Made by a program: the position numbers and the translations under genes | Assembly (NCBI GenBank): GCA_030323885.1 | Contig: CM059187.1 | Span: forward strand, 126,461,525 to 126,525,524 | DNA length: 64,000 nt | Direction of reading: 5' to 3' | From: Branchipolynoe longqiensis | Lineage: Eukaryota > Annelida > Polychaeta > Phyllodocida > Polynoidae | Shown here: piece after piece, positions 22,149-32,963 of the stretch | How the letters are laid out: every line of letters starts with the position of its first letter | How positions within the stretch are numbered: position 1 is the first letter of the stretch | The notes under the pieces: generated by a model | What the model saw: only the letters and a program-made list of their open reading frames with translations | The model's database searches: none | Told to the model about the DNA's origin: nothing

Positions 22149-22329
22149 GGTAAAACCTCTCTATCCGACGACCTCCACAGATCGACCACTCCTTTATATC
22201 AATCGCTTTATTTGGGTCCCAAACAATTGCCCATTGTAGTGATAAAAAAAACTCTCCAAATCTACCACCTATCTAAATGGACCATTTAAAGTCGGTCCCA
22301 TTTGCGGTCCATTTAGAGAAGTTTTACTG
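22149..22329. mobile_element. MITE-2 copy, left end eroded
   Basis: TAAAACCTCTCTATCCGACG to AGAAGTTTTACTG; the CAG start is replaced by GGG. Confidence 0.75.
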
Positions 22330-22576
22330 TATATAGGCGTTGCTAATTCCCAGAAGCATTGGTCATGATGCATAACTGTGAACCTATATTAAACATTGGC
22401 AATATAATACATTGTGTGAATATATACAATCAACTAAACTAAATTAGTCACACATGTGTTATCATTATGTACGTAGTTTCTACCCGGGTATTCACAGTTC
22501 CTCTACTTTGTCACGGTGGAACCGACACCGGACTGGTATATATAATACACATAATATATATTTCCCGTGATTGGGG

Positions 22577-22640
22577 GGGGGCATATATATTATATAATAT
22601 ATATTATATAATATATATTATATAATATATATTATATATA
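22577..22640. repeat. Palindromic TATATTATATAA array
   Basis: About three tandem copies of a palindromic ~18-bp AT unit after a G run. Confidence 0.8.
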
Positions 22641-22841
22641 ACATGAATAAGCAATGCTCAGAACCGACCCCAGCTAAACGCTCGGAGAATTATTTATTTA
22701 TTTATCAGCACGAGTATATTATTAACCAATCGCTTTCATCCACCCTGTTTGCTGCACAGCGAAGATCGACGAGCTGTTTCCGTTTCCGGTTGCTGGATTC
22801 TGGTGGATTCATTTTCCACCTCTATTAGTATGGCTATTGTT

Positions 22842-23177
22842 TATGTATATATATATATATATATAATTATATATATATTGTTGAGAAGAGTATATATTCT
22901 CTGGCGGGAATATGTTAATTGCCCACCTAAAATTTAAAATCTGACCATCCGAGCAGGTGTGGCAGCGGTAGCGACCAGACGCAGCTGGTACCCGGGTGGC
23001 CAGGAGCCACTCACAGGTGGCACCCTAGTGGTGGAGGCAGGAACTAACCCCTATGGAGTAGTACAGTAGGTAATAACTCAATCCTATGACAGTAGTACAG
23101 TAGGTAATGACTAATATAGAAAGAACTGATAAGTGATAGTGTCCTTGTTTATATTCCCATAATAGATTATAGAGCAC
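22842..23177 (-). mobile_element. Possible divergent MS-element
   Basis: Begins with a TA microsatellite (22842-22878), has GGTGGCACC-type motifs (about 23015), and ends with TTATATTCCCATAATAGATT and GCACATATATAT, a weak match to the block. A 30-bp segment around CAGTAGTACAGTAGGTAAT is duplicated (23057-23078, 23091-23112). Confidence 0.35.
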
Positions 23178-23365
23178 ATATATATATAAGTGCGCGAGTG
23201 ACAGTATTCGCGGCACTGGGGGGGGGGGGGGGGTGGCACCAGCTGTCCCACCCAGGGGAGGGGCCACCCATAAAGTAGTACACAGAATCAGGGTGGCCAG
23301 TAGGGGATATTCCCTTATGCGCCTTTATACTCGCATAAGTTTTATACATCACATATATATATATA
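23178..23365 (-). mobile_element. MS-element copy, minus orientation
   Basis: TA run, G homopolymer (23218-23232), GTGGCACCAGCTG, GTACACAGAATCAGG, then the block (plus strand TTATACTCGCATAAGTTTTA, 23325-23344) and ATACATCACATATATA. Confidence 0.65.
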
Positions 23366-23479
23366 AACACGCATTAGTCCTTAGCCTTCCCCTTGGGGCG
23401 TGCGCGGGGGGGAGGAGGTCGATATTATATATAACGTGATTTTGGGAATATAAACAGGGACATGATTCCACGTCAACTT

Positions 23480-23639
23480 ATATCTATATATAGTGTGTGA
23501 CTGACATCGTCTACATCCAGGGGAGGCGAGAAAGCCGAAGGTGGAGACATCGGGACAGTGTTGGTCTTACGGAGTATTACAATAATGATAATAATTTCCT
23601 TACATAACTTTATACTCACATAATTCGTTATTCATCACA

Positions 23640-23680
<41 letters not shown>

Positions 23681-23682
23681 GA
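23480..23682 (-). mobile_element. MS-element copy with CT/TA microsatellite
   Basis: Block on the plus strand as TTATACTCACATAATTCGTT (23610-23629), followed by ATTCATCACAT and then (CT)n(TA)n to 23680. Confidence 0.55.
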
Positions 23683-24589
23683 CGGTTGGCTACTATATGG
23701 TATACCCGATAACTTGTTAATGCATGCTAAAAAAAGTAGATCATATAACAGGTGGCGCCACAAATGGGCCTGACGTTAAGGCCTGAGTATAGTAGTCGAT
23801 GACCTATAATATTAAGAACCCTGCAGCATAGGAGAAGCTGAGGTGGAAAAGCTTCCGATTAATTAATCTCGCGTCGTGCTCATACAACACATATTCATAG
23901 GGTTCTAGTTCCTACTTCTACCACGGGGCCGGTAGACACACTTGCTATCCGGACCACACTTCGTCCACACCTCTCTCTATCTCCTCTCCGATGGCCTTGC
24001 TCCTCCTTGATATGTCTGAAAAGAGTTCCAGGAGGGGGAGCCCACCACCATTTCACTTTCTACTCTTACTCTGTCCATGTCTTTAGCTCGCTGGTTGGTC
24101 ACCATAGAGCAAATAGACATGGTCCTTTGACCCAACTCTCCTCATTTCTCTTTACTAGACTCTACCCTTTCTATTTCTCCCAGGCATACTTCTCCCCCTG
24201 ACCAGGGGAGTTGTGTGCTTGGGTGGGGCCCTGCACCTTATCTTCTCTCTCTTGTTCTCGTTGCTGGAACCGCTTTGCCCCCCACCCCTTTGCCCATCAC
24301 TTTCTTCTAGACCCTCGCTGCTGTCGACTGGATACAAGTGCTCTGCTACCGCCGGACAGGAGAGATTCGGTGCCGCCCCAACACTTCGCCATTTCAATGT
24401 TGTAAATATGTCCCCAGCTTCTACAACCGTCCCTACTGAAAATTAATCTTCAACCAAAGATTGGGCCGATTTATCGCAGCCTCTCTATAATGTTGCAGTT
24501 CTGCAACCAGTAACCGTCGTAAGGTTACAAACAACCCCACACGCAAGGTAAACATCGCTGGTATATTTTCATGTGATGTCATTACTGGT
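23683..24589. other. No gene recognised
   Basis: GGTGGCGCCACA occurs at about 23751. The stretch 23920-24440 is pyrimidine-biased, with overlapping frames in several phases and no protein-like domain. Confidence 0.35.
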
Positions 24590-25175
24590 TCGGTTGGTTG
24601 TTGAAGTTTTACATCCTGGCAACATCTAAGGGCATATCAGAACAGATACCGACTTTTGACAGATACCGACTTGTGACTCATGGTGACTTTATAGTGTTGC
24701 CCCATTGGGAAATCAGGCCGCCAGCACCATGACCTGATATCCCACCCAGTCACATTATCCTGACACTGAGCTAACCAGTCCTTGCCCTATCCTAGTAATG
24801 CCAAGTGCCAGGCTAGGTAGCGACAAGTATCTAATTTATGTCATTGGTTTGACTCGACCGGGAACTGAACTCCCGATTATGAGGCCTGCGCTTTACACCC
24901 CCATCACACCAAAGTAGTTCTCCAAAACGTCCGACCCCGTTCTAAAATGGGCTGTGGTCGGGGTAGAATGTGGCTGCAAGAAAAGTTTGGGCATACTCAA
25001 AGTTCTGGAGCACCATTCCGTTCTAGCCCATCCATTCCGTTTGTAAAAGGACTGTACAAAGTTGCTACTACGTCCATTCCGTTCGCACAGTTTGAGCCCG
25101 TTCAGGAACATTTTCAAGAACGTAGCGAGAACTAGTTTGGGGTGATGGTGGTATTACCGATTCGGCCTCCGCGCC
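24590..25175 (-). mobile_element. SINE-1 copy split by a 255-bp TIR element
   Basis: Tail and body run from 24590 to GCGCTTTAC at 24897. The missing head resumes at about 25153 with TACCGATTCGGCCTCCGCGC. Elsewhere in the family these are contiguous (CGCTCTACCGATTCGGCCAC), so the SINE was whole before the insertion. Confidence 0.8.
24898..25152. mobile_element. ~255-bp TIR element inserted in a SINE-1 head
   Basis: Ends CCATCACACCAAAGTAGTTCTC and (inverted) CCATCACCCCAAACTAGTTCTC agree over about 22 bp with few mismatches. TTAC precedes it and closes it again (TTTAC/ATTAC), a plausible 4-5 bp duplication. The interior repeats CATTCCGTTC words. No transposase. I know no name for it. Confidence 0.65.
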
Positions 25176-25204
25176 TGGTCTGTCAGGCGAGCGGGCTGGT
25201 GGAT

Positions 25205-25275
25205 GGGCTGAGTGAGTGTGTGTGTTGGGGTGGGGGTGGGGGGGTAGTCGGGGGGGGGGGGGTGAACTGGGGTTG
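25205..25275. repeat. G-rich low-complexity tract
   Basis: GTGTGTGTTGGGGTGGGGGTGGGGGG and a second G run. Confidence 0.85.
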
Positions 25276-25306
25276 CTGGGTTGTTGGCCGGGCCGGCATC
25301 GCCGTC

Positions 25307-25676
25307 CCGGTGTGGCGGTCTCCGATGCCACAAGGCTGATATGCCAAATGTCGCTTCTGCGCATGCGCGGATTTTCGGACGTTGCGGCGATCACTGCTAT
25401 TTGTTTTGTTTACACTCGGCGATTCGACGCTGATCGATCTGCTACGTTAATATCGCTTGGAATTTAAGGTTAATTTAATTAAATTTCATTATTTGAGTAT
25501 GTAATTCTGTTAAATATGATCGCATTCAATAGATTTCGGCCTAACACAGCCGGGTACCGTGCCTGAGCTTGTAGCCGGCGAGCGCATGGGTCTTTTGCAT
25601 ATGTGTTAAAATCCGCGCATGCGCAGAAGCGACATTTGGCATATCAGCCTTGTGGCATCGGAGACCGCCACACCGG
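25307..25676. mobile_element. Foldback with perfect 69-bp inverted arms and FB-2-like core
   Basis: 25307-25375 and 25608-25676 are exact reverse complements by eye over 69 bases, starting CCGGTGTGGCGGTCTCCGAT. They enclose 232 bp with GGTTAATTTAATTAAATTTC, GTAATTCTGTTAAATATGA and TTCAATAGATTTCGG, words also found inside FB-2 copies at 17.4, 54.3 and 57.9 kb. The arms are unlike FB-2 ends. Each inner arm end holds GCGCATGCGC, itself a palindrome. Confidence 0.85.
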
Positions 25677-25860
25677 TCCGGGGCGTGGAAGTGGGCCGCT
25701 CCCCCGCCGGAGTCATCATTATTTCATAGCGGGCCGCGTCCCCGCCACTTGGGGGCGCTGGCAACGGCCGGCATGTGCGCATGCGCGTATTGTGCGCGCG
25801 CGTGTGTTGGAGTGAGGTGTGTGGTTGTGGTGGTGGTGGTGTTGGGTGTGGTGTGGGTAT
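25677..25860. other. CpG-rich then GT-rich sequence, no gene recognised
   Basis: GCATGTGCGCATGCGCGTAT followed by TGGTGGTGGTG repeats. Confidence 0.35.
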
Positions 25861-25954
25861 GTGGAGGCAAACATTTATATAAAGTGTCCTTTTGTTAAAG
25901 TTCCACCGACTCGCATGCGTTTGTTTTGTGAATTCCACATCAACACTTTACTAC

Positions 25955-26448
25955 TGTAGTGGTCTGCACTGGCCTCTCAGGCAAGGAGCTGCATAGACAG
26001 GTAGGCGTGGGTAGTATGGTGATACCAGGGAGCCTAGGTGGTGTGATGGTTAGCACACTGGCCCAGAATGCAAAGAGATGTGGGTTCGAGTCGGGCTCTA
26101 AGTGCAATATTTCCTATTTTCATCACACCCACGGCTCTGGTTGCCATGACCATGACACAAGCTAAGTGCTGTATAGTTGTTGAACCTACCCTGTGTATGT
26201 GTAAGTGCACTGCCTGTATGTATGTAATTGTAAGCATTAAAAGACTTACAATTCAAGTGGGATGAGTGTAGTGGTCTGCATTGACCTCTCAGGTAAGGAG
26301 CCGCATAGACAGGTAGGCGTGGGTAGTATGGTGATATCAGGGAGCCTAGGTGGTGTAATGGTTAGCACACTGGCCCGGAATGCAAAGAGATGTGAGTTCG
26401 AGTCCCGCTCTAGGCGCAATATATCCCATTTTCATCACCACCACGACA
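25955..26448 (+). mobile_element. TRIM-1: miniature LTR retrotransposon with tRNA-Gln-like LTRs
   Basis: Two 182-bp direct repeats, 25955-26136 and 26267-26448, begin TGTAGTGGTCTGCACTG and the second ends in CA. They flank only 130 bp of non-coding DNA. CTAC lies on both outer sides (25951-25954 and 26449-26452), a 4-bp integrase-type duplication. The base block before the 3' repeat is purine-rich (GTGGGATGAG). Each repeat carries a 72-nt tRNA-like sequence (26032-26103, 26344-26415) with a pairing acceptor GCCTAGG/TCTAGGC, a D-arm region GTGTAATGGTTAGCAC as in tRNA-Gln, and the B box GGTTCGAGTCC (GAGTTCGAGTCC in the second). There is no gag or pol, so mobility would need proteins from another element. 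Orientation follows the tRNA-like part. Confidence 0.85.
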
Positions 26449-26452
26449 CTAC

Positions 26453-27073
26453 TAATGTATTATTATTATTTTGCATGCACTAACAAAAAAAATACGTTTA
26501 TAATGCAGGAAACCAATCTCCAATTAATACTAGTGATTGTTTGATGAAGAGACTATCCCATCTCTATTGGTTGGCTAAAAACAAAAACAAAACAAAATCA
26601 ATGCTCTCTCCAGGGTGTATTTGCATGCAAGTGTTGTATATTTTAGAACATTGGTGGTGATATCAGGCCCCCACCGTCTTAGCCCTTCCAATGAATCAAT
26701 GAATAGTTTGCACTGTAACATGCTACAATACACATATAATGTGTGCATAGGTCGTACAGCTTAGATTAGTTATTTGGCTGGGGTTTGTTTCAGTGCTCAT
26801 TTCTTTCTATGAAGACCTCGACATGACAATAGAGCAATTGGACAGACAAGCAAAAACATATACACCCGAGGCAGCTCTATAAGGTCAAGGTCATGTTTCC
26901 TATTTAAGTGATGGGCTAGCCACCTGAAGGGATATAATGTGAACTAACTCGTCCTGCCGCAGGGGGGCGCAGTGTTGATCGAGGAGGGATGTGCAGTCAC
27001 ACCCGTCTGCAGCGACCCCTGTGATCAGCGAACCCCTACTATATGCGGACACTTTTTTGTACGGTCCCTCCGA
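26453..27073. other. No gene recognised
   Basis: Apparently unique AT-rich DNA; one GC-richer spot at 26955-27045 (GCCGCAGGGGGGCGCAG). Confidence 0.35.
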
Positions 27074-27429
27074 TTAAAGTTGCATAGTCCGATGGTTTTA
27101 AGCTTCTGTCATTTTCCGAGATAAATATATTAGGTTGATCATTATAATCTACCTTATTTTCATTTGAAGCAACTTATGTACTAAATGGCTAGCTTTTAAG
27201 ATATTTAAAGTGGGAAAAATGCTAAATTAATTTTGGCAATCATGCCAAAACTTTGACACCGTAGGCTTCTGCAGTAACACATTATATTTATTCGATCCAG
27301 TATTCCCTTCTATGTGGCAACAAATTCTTAATATGTGTGACAGTATCTAAGTTAGATATGTAGAATCAAATATGGATAATTGTTTTGGCTTTAAAAAGTT
27401 GATGTTTTCATCGGACTATGCAGCTTTAA
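27074..27429. mobile_element. MITE-1, complete copy
   Basis: 356 bp from TTAAAGTTGCATAGTCCGAT to ATCGGACTATGCAGCTTTAA, reversed relative to the copy at 8457. Confidence 0.85.
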
Positions 27430-27495
27430 ATAACACCTGCTATGTTCTGAGAACCGGGGATGTCCATTGAAGGCGGACACTACTGTATACATCTA

Positions 27496-27682
27496 CAGTC
27501 TAAATCGATCGACTATGGGACCTACTTTAAATGGTCCATTTAGGGAGGTGGTCGGTTTAGGGTTTAAAAAAAAATCATTACAATGGTATTATATGGGCGA
27601 TCATTTGGTACCCAAATAAAGCGATTGATATAGGGAGTGGTCGGTCGATCTGTGGAGGTGGTCGGTTAGAGAGGTTTTACTG
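27496..27682. mobile_element. MITE-2, complete copy
   Basis: TA|CAGTCTAAATCGATCGAC to AGAGAGGTTTTACTG|TA, with inner ATGGTCCATTTAGGGAGGTG. Confidence 0.75.
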
Positions 27683-27689
27683 TATGTGG

Positions 27690-28051
27690 CTTGTTAAGTG
27701 CATGTGGCATTGGATTAGTTTGGTGGAAAGGGATAGAAATAAACTCCACCCAAACAGAGAGTTACAGGGGGATTAGAGGGGATTAGGGGGTATCTACCGG
27801 AATGACTGTTACATAAAGTATTGCTTTGTTTCTATTAACTGTTATTATTGTGATTATTTATCCTCAGAATTTTAAAGTACAACTGTAATACTAAGACAAA
27901 ATAAAAATAAAAATTGGATTAGTCCAGCCCAGCGGTGAAAACTTATCCGTTATGAGCAGGGTAAATACATTCATCACAAAAAAATAATTAATAGTTTTTT
28001 TTGCTTTTTTTTTTTGCCTTTTGGGTGTGTGTGTGTTAATAACATAATAAC
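27690..28051. other. No gene recognised
   Basis: AT-rich, with a T run near 28003-28013. Confidence 0.35.
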
Positions 28052-28213
28052 TAACCGGGCATGGGGAGGGGGGGGGGCTTGCACTAAAGCATGTCGTACT
28101 CTATGTTACGTCCTCATACAGTAACAGTGTCACACAAGGGGAGGGGGGGGGGTGACTTGAACTAAAGCATGTCGTACTCAATATACGCCCTCATACTGTA
28201 ACAGTTTCACACA
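28052..28213. repeat. Tandem duplication of ~85 bp with poly-G
   Basis: A G run followed by ACTAAAGCATGTCGTACTC, CCTCATACAGTAACAG and TCACACAA occurs twice, at 28063-28135 and 28143-28213, with few differences. Confidence 0.8.
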
Positions 28214-28257
28214 ACTGATACTTAATATTAATAATAATTACCGCCCCTTCCTATTTA

Positions 28258-28323
28258 GGGTGACATTTATGTTTGTTTGTTGTTGTTTTACGTCAACAAA
28301 CAAACAAACATAAATGTCACCCT
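28258..28323. repeat. Near-perfect 66-bp hairpin made from SINE-1 tail sequence
   Basis: AGGGTGACATTTATG and GTTTGTTTGTTG on the left are mirrored by CAACAAACAAAC and CATAAATGTCACCCT on the right, with one extra CAAA in the right arm. The inner TTGTTGTTTTACGTC is the complement of the SINE-1 3' end (GACGTAAAACAACAA). Confidence 0.85.
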
Positions 28324-28327
28324 ATTT

Positions 28328-28545
28328 ATATGATATATAACAAATTATGCGAGTATAAAGATACATAAGGGAATTATTATCATTATTGTTATTCTCTGTA
28401 ATACCCAACACTGTACCAGTGGCGCCACCTGTGGCCTCCTTGCCTCCGCCGGATGTAGACCATTGTCAGTCGCATTAAAGCAGAACATTGACAAGATGTC
28501 AGTAGGCCTAAGCGCAGGACGGATGTGCTGCTTTTGCATGTGGTT
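28328..28545 (+). mobile_element. MS-element copy, plus orientation
   Basis: Block as TATAACAAATTATGCGAGTA (28336-28355), then AAGGGAATTATTATC, then CCAGTGGCGCCACCTGTGGC (28417-28436). No terminal microsatellite remains. Confidence 0.6.
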
Positions 28546-28794
28546 GGTTTTATTATGCTGTTTTTTCTCCTTCTTCCACCTTATACGCCGCTTACATTGT
28601 AGTCTTTTTGCCGGGTTAGATTACCTGGTTTTGTCATGAACTCATCATGGACAATCACAGGCAGCTACTGTCTGAGATAAGGAGGGTGGCATCTAGGATT
28701 GATATCCGTTCACACCCGACGGGCCTTTATCACGAATCACCACCTACCACCAACTACCCACCCACCAAATAACTATGATATACTAATATCATAT

Positions 28795-28860
28795 ATAAAG
28801 GAAATAATTCCCTTCATATTTTTATACTCGCATAATTCGTTATACATCACATATATATAA
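28795..28860 (-). mobile_element. MS-element block, minus orientation
   Basis: AATTCCCTTCATATTTTTATACTCG, CATAATTCGTTATACATCAC, then ATATATATAA (28806-28860). Confidence 0.6.
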
Positions 28861-28899
28861 TCAACTGCAGAGCAGAACACAGTGAGATGACCACACAAA

Positions 28900-28990
28900 T
28901 TAATAATATATCATATGTCGTATATCCTATATTATATATCCTATATCACACACCCTGTATCAAATATCACATATCACATATCATGTATCG
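28900..28990. repeat. Degenerate TATCCTATATTATA-type repeat
   Basis: About ten imperfect units of TATATCMYA. Confidence 0.7.
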
Positions 28991-29159
28991 ATATGGGACA
29001 ATGCTATGCATGGGAGCTACTGCTAGAAAATCACTTCATGAGATCAATAGAAATTATGAGCGATTCACATCTGTGAAAGAATATTTAAAAAAGACACAAG
29101 AAAACTGAGATGAATGGTAAGGAGGACTCTTCCATTAAAAAAAAAGAAGATCCCCTCGT

Positions 29160-29570
29160 TCCCTACTCCCCCCCCCCCCCACCCTCCCCCTCTCCGTCCC
29201 CATCTCACCCCCACCACTTCTACATGCCGCCACCCCCACGCTGCCCCACCCCACCGCACACCACTCTCCCCGCAGGGCTTTTCTCTGGGGCTGATAACGG
29301 CAGGGTGTCGGGGGGTGTCGGAGGGTGTCGGGGGTATCTGGGAGGTGTCGAGGGGGGGGGGGGGTGGAGTGTCAGGGGGGTGTCAAGGGGTGACCTTTCC
29401 ACTTCAGGCCGACACGTCGCTACCATCGCCTTTGTCATCCCGGCATTATCACAATGCCGACAGTCTTCCTCATCGCGATTACCCGCACCCAGCCCTACCC
29501 CGCACTACCCCGCCCTCCCCCGCCCGCCCGCCCGCCCGCCCGCCCGCCTCGCCCCGCCCGCCCCCGCGAC
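29160..29570. repeat. C-rich/G-rich low complexity, including (CCCG)n
   Basis: C run at 29168-29179, GTGTCGGGG repeats at 29305-29385, and (CCCG)n at 29518-29550. The 192- and 174-codon frames are Pro/Ser/Gly-rich translations of this tract. Confidence 0.85.
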
Positions 29571-31965
29571 ACACCACTACTTTGAAGTGCCTCACACGGG
29601 CGAGACATGTTGGCCTTGGTTATATTATCTCCATGTGAAGGTAATTTGTCTTTCAATTTCACTCCTCGATTGTGACATCAAAGAGTGATTCCGTATAATA
29701 ATACCATACAGCATAAGTTGAAATGACACTACAGGGTGGTGTTTTTTCTTAGCATAACCCCTCCCACAATCTCTGTGATTTAAAGATAAGGCGTGGTCTA
29801 AAGTCGTTTTTGTGTTTCAGAGATTGTATCCTTTCTCCCAGGATGCACTTCGGGTGGAGGGGAGAAGGTGTGGATGTGGAGGTGGGTGAGGGGGTGGGGA
29901 TGGATGCGAAAAGGTGGGCCGTGTCTGAACATCAATGGACGGCGGACAACAAGGTAAACAAATAATCAAGATTCAAAACGCAGAAAAGGCAAACTCGCTC
30001 TCACTTGTGTGAAGTATTCTATAATGCACTAGACAAGCTTTCGGTATGAAACACAATGAAACCGCTATTAGAATGAGAGACGGTGTTGTAAATAAGAGGT
30101 ATAATAAATATATTATACGAGTATAGATAAGCGGAATTACAATGGAACTATTATTGACATATTGCAGTGGCTAGGCCACGCGGTGTTAAATGCTATATTA
30201 GATATGCAGACCTATTATTATTATTGTTATTATTGGATGTGCTGCTGTGTGCTCCGGGCCTGTGGTTCATTCACCTCGGACCTAAAGTGCTGCACTTGTG
30301 CTATAATTTGGCTCAGTGCTGTGATTCAATCCCACTCACATCCAGAATTGAGCTTTCGTTGTGTATTGTACCGGCAAGGGTATTTGTCCTAGCCAGGGGG
30401 ATAATAAAATGCCAACCCATTACTCTGTGTCTTACCTCTTTCTGGAGCCCTGATCTATATAGTTTATTTATTGAATGAAGTCTTTTGTCAGCATTGTAGC
30501 ACTGGTCTTCTGTCCATGTGACAATACAGTTATCTACAATATAGATTTAGTCTGATATTACCATCACCAGCTACTACATATCAGTTTAAATGACAATATT
30601 AACCATTTCAAGACTTACATATGGTATAGTAATTATGTGCTAAAGTATATATTAAGTTTAAGTTAAACTTAGGTATTCTTGAGGTATACAAATGACTGAA
30701 TCTGTTATGGGCATGTATACACGTGCACTTTGAGGTTGAGCATGCTGGGTTGGGTTGTCGAGAGTGGTATGGATGGGTTATTTCCATGTGTAATTATTTT
30801 GACTAGATTAGTTATTCAGTTATGGAGTAGTTAGGTATATATGTAGGGTTGCGTGTTCGAGTCTGTGGCTATGTAGGTATGCTAAGGTGAAAAACAATAC
30901 AGACGGAGAGAAAGTGAAGCAAAGTAAGAGTGTGAGAAGAGAGAGTCCAAGCCTCTCTGGTTTATTATATACAGTACACGGGTTCATTGTAGAGTATCAC
31001 CCCACCCTTTTCCCCCAATGAGAAACAAGCATTCTTGGCTCTACCAATAGGGATCACGCATTCCTGGTCCCCATGGCTACCAGTGGTCTGCCCACCACCA
31101 CCAAGCTGTGTGGCCCCTCTGGCCACCACCAGCCTTGAACCTTGACCCTGAGTTTGGTGATCCTACCCAGCAGAGGGGCAGGGGGGTAGGCCTTGAGTGC
31201 CCCTTACACACAGCCCAGCCAGCACCACTATGTCTATTTACATTCCACTCAGGCACCACCAGCACTTACATATATATACATACATTCACCTGGTCACATA
31301 TACCCTTTTCGTACTAGAACATTTGCATTCCCCCTATCGTTGAAAATCGGAATATTGTACATATAGTTTCCATACCTATGCTTGCATATCTGCAGTCTAA
31401 ATTTCTTACGTGTCATGGGGATGATGGCCCTGGCTGCCGACATGGTGTTAACCCACCAGCAACCAGGCACAAATACAATATACAGATATAGGCAATTGTT
31501 TGATATGTATATCCTAGTAATGCATTACATATACTACTATATATGTGCAGTTGTCCATATATCAGCTTAAATATAAATATAAACACACATACAAGTTTCA
31601 TAGTCTAATTCGCTTTACTCAGACAGACGACGGAAGGAGAATATAAAGTTGAAAGTTTAATCAATCAGAAATCAATCAGGACCTGTAGCAGGCTATTCGA
31701 GTGGGAGCCTGAGACCCAAATTCAAGTGTCAGCAGGGGCAAGGTGAAGGTAGTCATGGAAGCATCTGATTTCCGGTCAGCTTGTAGGTTTAATCAGCGCT
31801 CACCCCCCCCCCCCCCCCCGCCCCAGAAAGTTGGTGGGAGTGTGGGGAAGCGAAGTGGCTAGGCAGAGCTGCAGGGGCAGAATGACAGAAATGCGGGAGG
31901 AGCAGAGCTAGGAAGAGAGAATTAGCCTCGTTCGCAAATTACGCATGTTAGCCTCGCCAACATGC
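29571..31965. other. No gene recognised
   Basis: Mostly unique-looking DNA. A frame at 30167-30478 has a leucine run from TTATTATTATTG repeats and no domain. A C homopolymer lies at about 31804-31819. No splice-site-bounded exon could be supported. Confidence 0.35.
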
Positions 31966-32335
31966 TCAATGAAAGCATCGAATTTTCGAGACCAAAACAC
32001 TTACATCGATTTGATCTTACATGTCTAATTTAGACAGCTGCCAATTCATTGAGCATGTCTTAATGTATAGAATGAATACAACCACTGAGTCTTAATGTAT
32101 AGAATGAATACGAAGTCAATTTAATAGAACATTGCACCGCCGATAACCATGGCGTCCAGCATGCACAGTGTGCTTGAGAGCAATTGATTTGAAATGATTT
32201 CACTTTACATATTTCCAAAGTTAACACGTTAACACTTTAAAATAAAGTTATTCAAACTAAAGTAATGATCAACGTGATATATTTAATGTAAGAAGTATGA
32301 CAGGAACTCAAAACAGCTGATTATGCAACTTTAAA
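31966..32335. mobile_element. MITE-1 copy, degraded left end
   Basis: From TCAATGAAAGCATCGAATTT to ATTATGCAACTTTAA. TGTATAGAATGAATAC is duplicated inside (32054-32069, 32095-32110). Confidence 0.75.
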
Positions 32336-32365
32336 CAGCAATTGATTGATATGGGTTTCGGGGAC

Positions 32366-32645
32366 TCTTTTTTTTTTTTTTTTTCTTGAAGATTTATACT
32401 GCCTATCATGGATAAGTCTGAATAGACTTGTTTTCACCATTAGACAGTTTGTCAATAGAAAGCCCGAGCCTACACTTTTACCAACCCAAGGGATTTTTCA
32501 CCTCCCACACCACATAGACATGGTATGAGAGCAACTGGCCTTTGATGACGCTGTAAGTTATACACAGCGGTGGAAATCCAAATTGGCAGAACTGGGGGCA
32601 CAGGGAATCGAACCACCGAACTCATTATACTTGGAACAAATAGGT
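32366..32645 (-). mobile_element. SINE-2 copy with poly(A) tail
   Basis: The minus strand ends in a ~17-base A run (32368-32384). The body matches 51598-51895, and the head keeps GGTTCGATTCCC (about 32602-32613). Confidence 0.85.
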
Positions 32646-32963
32646 ACGGAATCAAAGTTTCATGTAATGTTCATTATAGAAGGCCACCGACTAGTATGAA
32701 AATAATATGATATCTATTTAATGTAGTTAGCTTTCAATGTTTTGCTTAGAAATTAAAATCAAGTATATTTAGAAAAACTCGAAATATCTAAAATAATACA
32801 TGAAAAAAGAATTGGCCGTAATAATATAAAAGAAACCCAACTAAATATGATATCAGAATGTGATTGCTCTTATATCACCAAACAGTTTACCCTCTGAATA
32901 TTACACTAATATTATGTTTTAAAATGCGATAAAAGGTGTTTATATTTACATATATACATATAT

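Noticed and set aside
26344..26415. Genuine tRNA-Gln gene
   Set aside because: Poor anticodon stem, present in both LTRs and in copies elsewhere, so an element component.
25955..26448. Simple tandem pair of SINEs
   Set aside because: Both loci show one full and one partial unit ending at the same base, TG...CA ends and 4-bp duplications, which fit LTR-internal-LTR better.
29110..29688. 192-codon frame
   Set aside because: Low-complexity C/G tract; overlapping frames and no domain.
30167..30478. Secreted or membrane protein with leucine run
   Set aside because: The leucines come from a TTATTATTATTG microsatellite; no downstream domain.
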